A stretch of DNA of 64,000 nt from Halomonas sp. HAL1. GTDB lineage: Bacteria > Pseudomonadota > Gammaproteobacteria > Pseudomonadales > Halomonadaceae. How positions within the stretch are numbered: position 1 is the first letter of the stretch; each line of letters begins with the position of its first letter. The position numbers were made by a program, and so were the translations under genes. Under the pieces are notes generated by a model. The model saw only the letters and a program-made list of their open reading frames with translations. It searched no databases and was not told the origin of the DNA. The DNA is taken from positions 1,426,001-1,490,000 of the forward strand of contig NZ_CP130610.1 in NCBI RefSeq assembly GCF_030544485.1. Reading direction: 5' to 3'. Below, piece by piece: positions 51,948-60,045 of this stretch.

Positions 51948-52835
51948 ATGACTGAACGGCATGCTTACTTAACCACTGCGGAAGTCGCCGACTACCTGCG
52001 CCTGAAGGAGCGCAAGGTGTATGACTTGGTTAGTCAGGGTCAGATCCCTTGCAGCCGGGTCACCGGCAAATTGCTGTTTCCACGTCAGCAGATCGATTTA
52101 TGGGTACTGAGCCATTTGGAAGGGGATCAGGCGCAGCGGTTAACCGTACCGCTAGTGGTGGCGGGTAGTCAGGATCCGCTACTAGAGTGGGCCGTGCGAG
52201 AAAGTGGTTCAGATTTGGCCATGCTGTGCCAAGGCAGCGGCGATGGGGTGCGTCGCTTGCTTGATGGCAAGGCGATGCTGGCCGGTATTCATCTGCTGGA
52301 CCCATCAACACAGCGCTATAACGAACCCAGTGCGCTCGGCTTAAGCGGAATGCGTGACCTGCTAATCGTCCGCTGGGCCACACGGCGCCAGGGGCTGCTG
52401 GTGCCCACTGATAACCCGCTGAAGATAAAGGCGCTCAACGACCTAAAACGCCCACACTTGCGCGTGGCGCATCGTCAGCCTGATGCGGGCGCAGCCCGCT
52501 TGCTTGGCTTTTTATTGCAGCAAGCGGGAATCGATAGCTCAGCGCTTAATTGGGCGCCGCATGCTTCTTTAAGTGAAGATGATTTGGCATTGAGCATTTG
52601 CCAGGGCGAGGCCGATGTGGGGCTGGGGGTAGAAGCCGCCGCCCATCGCCAGCAATTAGGTTTTGTTCCTCTCTGCGAGGAGCCGTTTGATTTAATTATG
52701 CAACGGCGCAGCTATTTCGAACCTGCCGTACAGCAGCTGGTAGCGTTTGCTCAACAAGCCCGTTTTGCAGAGCGTTCAATACAGTTGGGTGGTTACACTA
52801 TTGCTGAGACAGGCAAGATTGTGCATAACGCCTAG
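51948..52835 (+). CDS. HTH regulator with a binding-protein-like (COG1910) sensor domain
   Basis: Protein of 295 residues with no signal peptide. The N-terminal excisionase-type helix-turn-helix (YLTTAEVADYLRLKERKVYD, SRVTGKLLFPRQQIDLW) is joined to a LysR-substrate/PBP-like domain (about 65-285) of the kind found with molybdate systems: GIHLLDPSTQRYNE, RLLGFLLQQAGID, CQGEADVGLGVEAAA and RSYFEPAVQQLVAFAQ. Divergent from tupBCA, so it likely senses tungstate or molybdate inside the cell and controls the importer. Sensor specificity is inferred from context only. Confidence 0.8.
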   Translation: MTERHAYLTTAEVADYLRLKERKVYDLVSQGQIPCSRVTGKLLFPRQQIDLWVLSHLEGDQAQRLTVPLVVAGSQDPLLEWAVRESGSDLAMLCQGSGDGVRRLLDGKAMLAGIHLLDPSTQRYNEPSALGLSGMRDLLIVRWATRRQGLLVPTDNPLKIKALNDLKRPHLRVAHRQPDAGAARLLGFLLQQAGIDSSALNWAPHASLSEDDLALSICQGEADVGLGVEAAAHRQQLGFVPLCEEPFDLIMQRRSYFEPAVQQLVAFAQQARFAERSIQLGGYTIAETGKIVHNA

Positions 52836-52940
52836 CGTCCCCCGATAGCCTTGATTGATTAGCAGGGTAGCTTGACGCTGTTACTATATGCGCCACAATA
52901 GTGAGGCGTTACTGACGCAAATCATCACGAAAAGGAGAGC

Positions 52941-53507
52941 ATGATGAAACAAGCACTGAATGGTAAGCGGGTAGCTATTTTAGCCGCCGCTGGTTTTGAA
53001 GAGTCTGAGTTAAGCGTGCCGCGTGCCGCCTTACAGAAAGAGGGCGTAGAGGTTCACATTGTAACGCCTGATGGTAAGGGCATTCGTGCTTGGGCGGAAA
53101 CCGAGTGGGGCGATACCTACGAGGCAGATAAAGCCCTTGCCGATGTCAATGAATCTGACTACCACGCATTGGTTCTGCCCGGTGGCTTATTCAATCCCGA
53201 CGAACTGCGCACTAACGATGAAGCGTTGAGCTTCGTAAAAGCGTTTTTCCAGGCAGGCAAGCCTGTCGCCGCTATTTGCCATGCCCCATGGGTTTTAATT
53301 AACGCAGGCGTAGTTGAAGGGCGTCGTATGACCTCTGTTCCTAGCGTTGCACAAGACCTTCTTAATGCTGGCGCTGAATGGGTGGATGAGCCCGTCGTTG
53401 TCGACAGTGGCCTTGTGACTAGCCGTACGCCAAAAGACTTGGATGCCTTTAATGCCAAGTTACTCGAAGAATTGCAGGAAGGTCGTCACGCCGGTCAGCA
53501 CGCTTGA
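52941..53507 (+). CDS. DJ-1/PfpI-family protein (type 1 glutamine-amidotransferase-like)
   Basis: Protein of 188 residues: VAILAAAGFEESELSVPRAA with the conserved glutamate, LVLPGGLFNPDELR, and the nucleophile elbow AAICHAPWVLINAG carrying the reactive cysteine beside histidine. Such YhbO/PfpI proteins act on glyoxal- or methylglyoxal-damaged molecules or as stress proteins. GGAGAG precedes ATGATG at 52941/52944. Its stop overlaps the next start (TGATG), so the two are coupled. Confidence 0.82.
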   Translation: MMKQALNGKRVAILAAAGFEESELSVPRAALQKEGVEVHIVTPDGKGIRAWAETEWGDTYEADKALADVNESDYHALVLPGGLFNPDELRTNDEALSFVKAFFQAGKPVAAICHAPWVLINAGVVEGRRMTSVPSVAQDLLNAGAEWVDEPVVVDSGLVTSRTPKDLDAFNAKLLEELQEGRHAGQHA

Positions 53508-54625
53508 TGGGGCTATTGCGTCAGTGGGCAAGCTTTGCCAAAAGGCTTGTCCACGTTATTTCCAAACCCATTAAAGGAGACAGTAGCCGTGGGGGGATGG
53601 TGGTTCATCCTTACCGCGGCTATGGTTCCCAGAATGAAATATTTGTCATGGGCAGGGTTTTTCGTCAAGCCGCGCTGGGTCGGGCGATTCCCCGCCATGG
53701 CATGTTGCGTGATACAGCTGACGTCGCGCGGCGTATTTTTCGCCGCGGGCTTGCCGATGCGCAGGTAGAGGTTCGAATTGGTGATAATCAGCTCTGTGTC
53801 AGCACCGATCGCGATGGCTATTTCGATGTCCATTTGCCGATCAGTCATACCTTGCCGATAGATGTCTCCTGGCACCGCGCTGATATTTTGGTACACCGTG
53901 CGGACCAAACGACGGTGCGTACTCATGTAGAAGTCTACGTGCCACCACCAGAAGCGGATTTGCTGGTGATTAGCGATATCGATGACACCGTTATGTTTAC
54001 CGGTGTGGCAGAGAAGCTCAAAATGCTTTATCGCCTATTTGTCAAAAAACCCCACCGCCGCACCGCTTTCCCTGGCGTCGCATCGCTTTATCAAGCGTTG
54101 CACCGAGGCGTTAGTGAGCGTGCAGAACGGCCTATTTTATATGTCTCGCGTGGGCCGTGGGCGATTTACGAAATGCTCGAAACGTTTTTTCAGATCAATC
54201 GTATTCCTGTTGGACCAATACTCTTCTTGCGCGAATGGGGGATCTCCTGGCGTCGTCCCTGGCCACGGCGTGCTGAAGAGCATAAGCGTGATTTGATCGA
54301 CCGTATGCTTACCCTCTACCACGATATGCCGTGTATACTCATCGGCGATAGCGGCCAGCACGATCCAGAAGTGTATATCGAAATCGTCAAAGCCTACCCA
54401 AATCGCATTAAAGCTATCTATATTCGGCGAGTGGATAAAAATTCTAAAAGGGAAGCGGCTATTCAACGACTGCGCGATGAGTTGGTCGGCACTCAATGTG
54501 ATTTGGTGCTTGCGGTAGATAGCATTCTGATTGCTGAACATGCTCACGCCCAGGGCGATATTTCCATTCATGGTTTGCAGGCAGTCAAGCGCGATGTGGA
54601 AGAACACCGCAATAATCCCGCCTAA
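53507..54625 (+). CDS. App1-like phosphatidate phosphatase-family protein (DUF2183)
   Basis: Protein of 372 residues. The DUF2183 catalytic region has the HAD-like DxDxT motif VISDIDDTVMFTG, PILYVSRGPWAIYEMLETFF and ILIGDSGQHDPEVY. The N-terminal part (about 20-145) looks like a beta-sandwich (VRIGDNQLCVSTDRDGYFDV). In yeast App1 is a phosphatidate phosphatase; bacterial roles are not settled. ATG 53507 overlaps the PfpI stop; a TTG one codon earlier is possible. Confidence 0.78.
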   Translation: MGLLRQWASFAKRLVHVISKPIKGDSSRGGMVVHPYRGYGSQNEIFVMGRVFRQAALGRAIPRHGMLRDTADVARRIFRRGLADAQVEVRIGDNQLCVSTDRDGYFDVHLPISHTLPIDVSWHRADILVHRADQTTVRTHVEVYVPPPEADLLVISDIDDTVMFTGVAEKLKMLYRLFVKKPHRRTAFPGVASLYQALHRGVSERAERPILYVSRGPWAIYEMLETFFQINRIPVGPILFLREWGISWRRPWPRRAEEHKRDLIDRMLTLYHDMPCILIGDSGQHDPEVYIEIVKAYPNRIKAIYIRRVDKNSKREAAIQRLRDELVGTQCDLVLAVDSILIAEHAHAQGDISIHGLQAVKRDVEEHRNNPA

Positions 54626-54769
54626 AAACCATCCAGCCTAACAACCTGTCCGCCTAACGCTGTTGCCAAGCCAGCCACCATGGTAAAAGCTACCCTTCGA
54701 AGAAGTGTGTTTAACGACGGCTTTTTTAGACGGTTGTTCGTACAAAGCTTTTTGTAGACAGGAACTGCC

Positions 54770-55444
54770 ATGGTTATTCTACTGATCATTTTTGCGCTGG
54801 CTGTTTTTGTGCTCCCTAATATCTGGGCCAAGTGGGTGCTTAAGCGCTACACAAAGGGCCGTGACGATTATCCCGGCACAGGAGCCGAACTTGCCGATCA
54901 TTTGCTACGCCGCCTGGGTGTGGAGGGCGCTAGCGTGGAGCGCACGGAGTTTGGTGACCATTACGATCCTGAAACACGCTGCGTGCGGCTTTCCCCGGAT
55001 AACTACGATGGACGTTCGCTCACCGCCGTCACCGTGGCTGCCCATGAAGTGGGGCATGCCATTCAGCATTTTCAGGGGTATGCGCCACTAATAGCGCGCA
55101 GCCGGTTAGTCGGCGTGGCTCAAAAAGCCGAAAAACTTGGTGCTCTACTGATGATGGCCGCGCCGTTTCTATTTTTATTAACACGCCTGCCGGGAGGCTT
55201 GGCAATCGTGATTGCCATGGCGGTGATCAGCTTTGGTACCGCCGCCGTGGTGCACTTAGTAACGTTACCGGTGGAGTTCGATGCCAGTTTCAATCGAGCG
55301 CTACCGCTGTTGAAAGAGTACGTGCCACCTGCCGACATGGCAGGCGCAAGACACGTACTCACCGCCTGCGCGTTTACCTATGTGGCCGCCTCACTCGCTA
55401 GCGTGATGAACCTGGGCCGTTGGCTGGTGATTTTGCGAAGGTAG
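54770..55444 (+). CDS. Membrane zinc metallopeptidase, YugP-like
   Basis: Protein of 224 residues with N-terminal and central membrane helices (VILLIIFALAVFVLPNIW; LLMMAAPFLFLLTRLPGGL) and the zinc motif HEVGHAIQH in VTVAAHEVGHAIQH. YDPETRCVRLSPDNYDGRSL and LPVEFDASFNRALPLL are family hallmarks. AGGAACTGCC precedes the ATG. The substrate of this group is unknown; it may act in membrane protein quality control. Convergent with the cyclodeaminase gene. Confidence 0.83.
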   Translation: MVILLIIFALAVFVLPNIWAKWVLKRYTKGRDDYPGTGAELADHLLRRLGVEGASVERTEFGDHYDPETRCVRLSPDNYDGRSLTAVTVAAHEVGHAIQHFQGYAPLIARSRLVGVAQKAEKLGALLMMAAPFLFLLTRLPGGLAIVIAMAVISFGTAAVVHLVTLPVEFDASFNRALPLLKEYVPPADMAGARHVLTACAFTYVAASLASVMNLGRWLVILRR

Positions 55445-55479
55445 GTAACGATACTCCTCATTACTCCTATAACGCTGAT

Positions 55480-56109
55480 TCAAACTCCTGACCCAGGACC
55501 GCGTCCGGCGGCACTGTCGGTGATGGCCGTCAGTAGCGTATCGGCGCGCTGCGCGAGGCCATCGCGGGAAAGCCTGGCCCGGTCGCGGGCGGCATCACTG
55601 CCGAGCTGTCCGGCATTAGCATCCACGTTGAGCAGCACGCTGTGCAGTGCGGCATGAATCAATCGCGCCCCGGCGAGCGCGTCGCTGATAAACTGCTGTT
55701 CGATGTGTTTCCCCGCCTGCTGTGTCAGTGCCAGCGCCGCCTCACACAGCTGCGCCGTTTTCAGCGGTACCTCGACGGCAGTTTCGGCCGCCGCATGAAT
55801 AGCGTCGTGACGCCCTTCATCCTCCTTATCGCGGCCGACGGCTGCCATAAACGCCTCAAAGGCAGCCACATCTTCCTGTGCCAGCGGTGCCAGTTGCTGC
55901 TTAAGCGACGCCCCTTCATCGATCAACGCTTGGCGCGGCGCCGTGGCATCATGATGCTGGCTCAGATGCAGCCCCTTGAGCACGAGTGCCAGGCCCAGGT
56001 CGGCACTGACCACGGCCACAGCACCGCAGCCGGGCATCGGCTCGCGGGCGACGGTGTCACGAAAATCGCTCAGGCTTAGCTCCCAGAGTGGCGCTACGTT
56101 ATCCGACAT
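55480..56109 (-). CDS. Stand-alone cyclodeaminase/cyclohydrolase-family protein
   Basis: Helical protein of 209 residues matching the cyclodeaminase half of formiminotransferase-cyclodeaminase: LSDFRDTVAREPMPGCGAVA, LAQEDVAAFEAFMAAVG, EVPLKTAQLCEAALAL and SDALAGARLIHAALHSVLLN. The formiminotransferase half is absent, as in small stand-alone members (for example serine-cycle FchA). It may process formimino- or methenyl-tetrahydrofolate. ATG 56109 follows AAGAGGAAA; an upstream in-frame start is less likely. Confidence 0.8.
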   Translation of the reverse strand: MSDNVAPLWELSLSDFRDTVAREPMPGCGAVAVVSADLGLALVLKGLHLSQHHDATAPRQALIDEGASLKQQLAPLAQEDVAAFEAFMAAVGRDKEDEGRHDAIHAAAETAVEVPLKTAQLCEAALALTQQAGKHIEQQFISDALAGARLIHAALHSVLLNVDANAGQLGSDAARDRARLSRDGLAQRADTLLTAITDSAAGRGPGSGV

Positions 56110-56153
56110 GGCTTTCCTCTTGGATGGTGGTGGCGTGTGCTGCACGCCCGTTC

Positions 56154-56267
56154 CTACACAGCATAGTGAACGGCGCACTCACACGCATCAGCAATACATG
56201 GCGTCTCTCGCAACGTACGGCGAAGCGCCCGGAGAATCAGCCCACCGAGCACCAGCCCCACCAGCAT
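56154..56267 (-). CDS. Possible 37-residue membrane peptide
   Basis: Short frame starting 6 nt after the cmoB stop on the same strand: one hydrophobic segment MLVGLVLGGLILRALRRTLR followed by a cysteine-containing tail. It could be a real small membrane protein in a cmoAB transcript, but there is no clear ribosome site and no known family. Confidence 0.28.
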   Translation of the reverse strand: MLVGLVLGGLILRALRRTLRETPCIADACECAVHYAV

Positions 56268-56272
56268 GTTAA

Positions 56273-57280
56273 TCAGCCCGGCTTATTGGCCAAAATCACC
56301 GCGCGACGTGGTGCGGGGTAGCCTTCAATGGTGCGCGTACGGTTGTTAGGATCAAGAAAATCCGCCAGTGATTGGTAGGTCATCCACGCTGTTGAACGCT
56401 GTTCTTCCAGGGTGGTGACCGCTTCATCGACCACGCGGACGTTGATAAAGCCGCAGCGTTCCAGCCAGTGGCAGAGCGCTTTGGAAGAGGGCAGGAAGTA
56501 GACATTGGGCATGGCGGCGTAACGCTCGCCGGGCACGAATACCGTCTGCTCGTCTCCCTCGACCACCAGGGTCTCCAGCACCAGCTCGCCGCCCGGCGCC
56601 AGCGCCGCTTTTAACTGTTGAAGATGCTCCAGGGGCGCAGGGCGATGATAGAGCACGCCCATGGAAAACACTGTATCGAAAAAACCGAGGTTCTCCGGTA
56701 CATCCTCAATGCCCACCGGCAAAAACTGCGTTCTGCCGCCATCGGCATCGCCGACGAAGTGGCGTACCGCCTGAAACTGCCAGTAGAAGCGCGGTGAGGG
56801 GTCGATCACCAACACAAAAGCAGCCCCAGCCCCCGTCATCCGCCAGGCGTGGTAACCGCTGCCACCACCGACATCGAGCACCTTACGATATTTTAGCGGT
56901 GCCAAGTGCGGAGCTACTCTTTGCCATTTCCAGTCCGAGCGCCATTCGGTATCAATATGAATGCCGCCTAGTTGAAAAGGGCCTTTCCGCCAGGGGGCGA
57001 GCTTTCGAAGCAGGTTAAAGCACTGCCGCTGCTGGCTATCGCTAAGGTCGAGATCAACGGTAATAGTGTCGCTGTTTAAGTCCACTTTTCGCTCAGCGGG
57101 TAGCTTGGGCAGTTTAGCGACGGCTTTTTCCCAGGCGGACAGATCGCCGTGGCGATTGCGGTCAAGCCCATGGGCTAACTGCTCGGGAAGTCTGGCGAGC
57201 CAAACGGTGAGCGATGGGTTAAGAACGGCTTGATCCAGAAACGCTTGATAGAGGGCGCGTTGGTCGTCGGGTAGCGGCAC
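56273..57280 (-). CDS. cmoB: tRNA U34 carboxymethyltransferase CmoB
   Basis: Enzyme of 335 residues that transfers the carboxymethyl group of carboxy-SAM onto 5-hydroxyuridine 34 of tRNA. GGIHIDTEWRSDWKWQRV, SAM motif VLDVGGGSGYHAWRM, VLVIDPSPRFYWQFQAVRHF and DTVFSMGVLYHRPAP are diagnostic. Start GTG 57280 is chosen because AAGGAGGGG (inside the cmoA end) is ideally spaced; a TTG start seven codons earlier lacks a site. One base after cmoA, so coupled. Confidence 0.9.
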   Translation of the reverse strand: MPLPDDQRALYQAFLDQAVLNPSLTVWLARLPEQLAHGLDRNRHGDLSAWEKAVAKLPKLPAERKVDLNSDTITVDLDLSDSQQRQCFNLLRKLAPWRKGPFQLGGIHIDTEWRSDWKWQRVAPHLAPLKYRKVLDVGGGSGYHAWRMTGAGAAFVLVIDPSPRFYWQFQAVRHFVGDADGGRTQFLPVGIEDVPENLGFFDTVFSMGVLYHRPAPLEHLQQLKAALAPGGELVLETLVVEGDEQTVFVPGERYAAMPNVYFLPSSKALCHWLERCGFINVRVVDEAVTTLEEQRSTAWMTYQSLADFLDPNNRTRTIEGYPAPRRAVILANKPG

Positions 57281-57281
57281 C

Positions 57282-58025
57282 TCACCCCTCCTTAAAGGCA
57301 ATGACGGAAGCGAAATTCAAGTATTGGAACCACGTCATCGAGCGGGGAAACCCCGCCTGTTTCAAACGAACGTGGAGTGCGTCCAAGGTGTCTGGCACTA
57401 GCACATTCTCAAGAGCGGTGCGCTTCTGGCTGATTTCCAGGTCGCTGTAGCCATTGGCGCGTTTGAAATCGTGGTAGCGCTCAACCCGCCAAGCGTTGTC
57501 GCGCTCATCCGCATCCACGGTTTTTTCAGAGAGAATCAGTACGCCTCCGGGCTCCAGCGCTGCATAGAGCCGCGACAATAGGGCGTCGCGGTCCGAGGCG
57601 GGTAGAAACTGCAGCGTAAAATTGAGAATGATCATGCCCGAAGGTGCATACTCCAGAGTACGGATATCGGCTTCTTCTACCTGCATAGCGTACGCTGGGC
57701 ATTCGTCAGTAAAGGTCTGTCGTGCCTGGGTGACCATGGCCGGGGAGAGATCAACGCCCGTATAGCGAAAGGCATCCGATGCTAACGCCCCTGCAAGCGC
57801 AAGGCCTGAAGCGCCCAGCGAGCAGCCCAAATCATACACATGGGCGCCGTGGCGCAAATGGCGCTGGGCAATGAGACTCAGCATGCCCAGAATTTGTCCG
57901 TAACCAGGCACCGAGCGGCGAATCATATCAGGGAAGCACGCAACCACTTTTTCATCGAAAGAGAAGCGCGCTACCCGGTCAAGGGGTGTCGAAAAGATAG
58001 CGTCACGGTAAGATGCATCACTCAT
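57282..58025 (-). CDS. cmoA: Carboxy-S-adenosyl-L-methionine synthase CmoA
   Basis: Protein of 247 residues converting SAM and prephenate into carboxy-SAM, the donor for CmoB. SFDEKVVACFPDMIRRSVPG, YDLGCSLGASGLALA, TGVDLSPAMV, and ILNFTLQFLP with LSEKTVDADE are conserved. ATG 58025 (SDASYRDAIF) is used rather than the TTG two codons upstream. First gene of cmoAB; the 144-nt region before it is shared with pgi and contains three tandem repeats. Confidence 0.9.
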   Translation of the reverse strand: MSDASYRDAIFSTPLDRVARFSFDEKVVACFPDMIRRSVPGYGQILGMLSLIAQRHLRHGAHVYDLGCSLGASGLALAGALASDAFRYTGVDLSPAMVTQARQTFTDECPAYAMQVEEADIRTLEYAPSGMIILNFTLQFLPASDRDALLSRLYAALEPGGVLILSEKTVDADERDNAWRVERYHDFKRANGYSDLEISQKRTALENVLVPDTLDALHVRLKQAGFPRSMTWFQYLNFASVIAFKEG

Positions 58026-58086
58026 GGGCAAGCCGGAATCATGGGAAAGGCGTATTAGTTTACGCGCCCTGAATTAACGAGAACAG

Positions 58087-58131
58087 GCCTGGTTAGAATA
58101 GTCTTGGTTAGGATAGGCCTGGTTAGAATAG
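58087..58131. repeat. Three 15-bp tandem repeats in the cmoA/pgi divergent region
   Basis: GCCTGGTTAGAATAG, TCTTGGTTAGGATAG and GCCTGGTTAGAATAG, back to back. Each carries a TAGAAT- or TAGGAT-like hexamer resembling a -10 box, and the array fills the centre of the cmoA/pgi promoter region, so copy number could affect transcription. Confidence 0.8.
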
Positions 58132-58169
58132 ATTCCTGCTGCAAGGATCGACGCCACTGGAGATGCCAT

Positions 58170-59852
58170 ATGGCCTCAGCATCAAGCGCTACCCCCGATA
58201 CATTACCCGCATGGCAGACGTTGAAGCATCACGCTGAAACGCTGCAGCACGTTCACTTGAAAACGCTGTTTGGCACCGAGCCTTCCCGTTGGGAAAGCTT
58301 TACTCGCCAGGTGGCAGGCTTAACGCTGGATCTCTCCAAGCAGCGCTGGGATGACGACACGCTCGAGCATCTGTTTACCCTGGCCAGCGAAGCGGGCGTT
58401 CCCTCTGCCATTGAGGCACTGCTGAGCGGTAAGCGGGTGAACGTCAGCGAAAACCGCCCAGCGCTACACACCGCTTTGCGTTTACCCGCCGATGCGACGC
58501 TTGACGTTGAGGGAGAAGATATCGTCGCCGCCGTGCACGAAAGCCTTGCTCAAATGGAGTGCTTGGTGAGCCGTTTGCACGCCGGGCAGTGGCGCGGGGC
58601 CACCGGCAAGCCAATTCGTCATGTGGTTAACCTAGGTGTCGGCGGCTCTGACCTTGGGCCGTTAATGGTTACCCATGCGTTAACCGATTTTCGACCCAAA
58701 GATATTCATCCAGTCGAAGTGCACTTTGCCTCGACCATGGATGGCTCGCAGTTAGCGGATTATTTGAGCCGGTTAAACCCTGAAACGACCATCTTTGTAC
58801 TGTCGTCTAAATCGTTTACGACTATCGATACGCTCTCCAACGCCAACACGGCTCGCGAGTGGCTGGTGAGCCGTTTAACCCAACATGGCGCGACGCCGAT
58901 TAGCGCTGAATTAGTGGTTCGTCAGCATTTCATTGGTGTTTCGGCTAGTCCGGACAAAATGACGGAGTGGGGCATCACTCCCGATCACCAGTTAACCTTC
59001 TGGGAGTGGGTGGGCGGTCGCTACTCGCTTTGGGGCACGATCGGTTTACCGATTGCGTTAGTGGTGGGGATGAAAAATTTCCGCGAATTCCTGGCGGGCG
59101 CCCACGCCATGGATCGGCACTTTTCTGAAGCGCCCATGGAAGATAATTTGCCTGTTCTGCTTGGGTTGGCAGGTATCTGGAACGTCAATTTTCTGGATAT
59201 CCGCGCGCACTCTATTCTGCCCTACGATGGGCGTTTGGAGTATTTTGCCGCTTACCTTGAACAACTGGAGATGGAGTCCAACGGCAAGTCAGTGACTCGC
59301 CAAGGTCAACCCGTTAACTACTCTACCTGCCCGGTGCTTTGGGGGCAGCTGGGGCCCAATGCGCAGCATGCGTTTTATCAATTACTGCATCAGGGCACTC
59401 AATCGGTCGTGTGCGATTTTATAGCGCCGCTGAAGCGCTATGACGAAGTAGAAGATGCGGATACCCGTCACCACCTTAAAGCCCAGCACCGCTTGTCGCT
59501 GGCGAACTGCTTTGCCCAGTCCCGCGTTCTTATGCTTGGCGACGATGCCTTGGAAGATGACGGCCCGCGGCCCGAGCATAAGCGCTACCGTGGCAACCAG
59601 CCTTCAACCACGGTGCTGCTTGACCAATTGACGCCCGCTACCCTGGGTTCGCTTATCGCGCTATATGAGCACAAAGTGTTTGTTCAGGCGGTGATTTGGG
59701 ATATCAACCCGTTTGATCAGTGGGGCGTTGAGCTAGGTAAGCAGATCGCCACGGACACCCAAAAGATTATCGACCATCAGGGCGATCTATCGCGGATGGA
59801 TGCCTCCAGCCGTGGATTGATAGAAGCATTTTGGGCCGCTGAGCAAGAGTGA
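58170..59852 (+). CDS. pgi: Glucose-6-phosphate isomerase
   Basis: Glycolytic isomerase of 560 residues: HVVNLGVGGSDLGPLMVTHA sugar-phosphate loop, VLSSKSFTTIDTLSNA, LEQLEMESNGKSV (catalytic Glu), HAFYQLLHQGTQ (catalytic His) and KVFVQAVIWDINPFDQWGVE with the catalytic Lys later. ATG 58170 follows GGAGATGCC and fits the family length; the frame extends 22 codons upstream into the repeat-bearing promoter. Interconverts glucose-6-phosphate and fructose-6-phosphate. Confidence 0.93.
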   Translation: MASASSATPDTLPAWQTLKHHAETLQHVHLKTLFGTEPSRWESFTRQVAGLTLDLSKQRWDDDTLEHLFTLASEAGVPSAIEALLSGKRVNVSENRPALHTALRLPADATLDVEGEDIVAAVHESLAQMECLVSRLHAGQWRGATGKPIRHVVNLGVGGSDLGPLMVTHALTDFRPKDIHPVEVHFASTMDGSQLADYLSRLNPETTIFVLSSKSFTTIDTLSNANTAREWLVSRLTQHGATPISAELVVRQHFIGVSASPDKMTEWGITPDHQLTFWEWVGGRYSLWGTIGLPIALVVGMKNFREFLAGAHAMDRHFSEAPMEDNLPVLLGLAGIWNVNFLDIRAHSILPYDGRLEYFAAYLEQLEMESNGKSVTRQGQPVNYSTCPVLWGQLGPNAQHAFYQLLHQGTQSVVCDFIAPLKRYDEVEDADTRHHLKAQHRLSLANCFAQSRVLMLGDDALEDDGPRPEHKRYRGNQPSTTVLLDQLTPATLGSLIALYEHKVFVQAVIWDINPFDQWGVELGKQIATDTQKIIDHQGDLSRMDASSRGLIEAFWAAEQE

Positions 59853-59870
59853 TAAAGAGTCGTCATTAGA

Positions 59871-59891
59871 GGGGGCCATACCCAGGCCCCT
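59871..59891 (+). terminator. Weak hairpin after pgi
   Basis: GGGGCC (59872-59877) pairs with GGCCCC (59885-59890) across a 7-nt loop, 20-40 nt after the pgi stop. No proper T tract follows, so termination may be partial. Confidence 0.4.
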
Positions 59892-60045
59892 GATAATAAG
59901 CATGGCTAGATATACAGCTTTTTGCTTTTCCGCTATCCTGTGGCTCTTTGTAAACTGCTGAACTCTATTTTTAACGTCTGCTTTTAACCACTGACTTAAC
60001 GCCCAGCGAGGCTGCCAGCACTATTTTTTCAGGAATCGACGTTAC

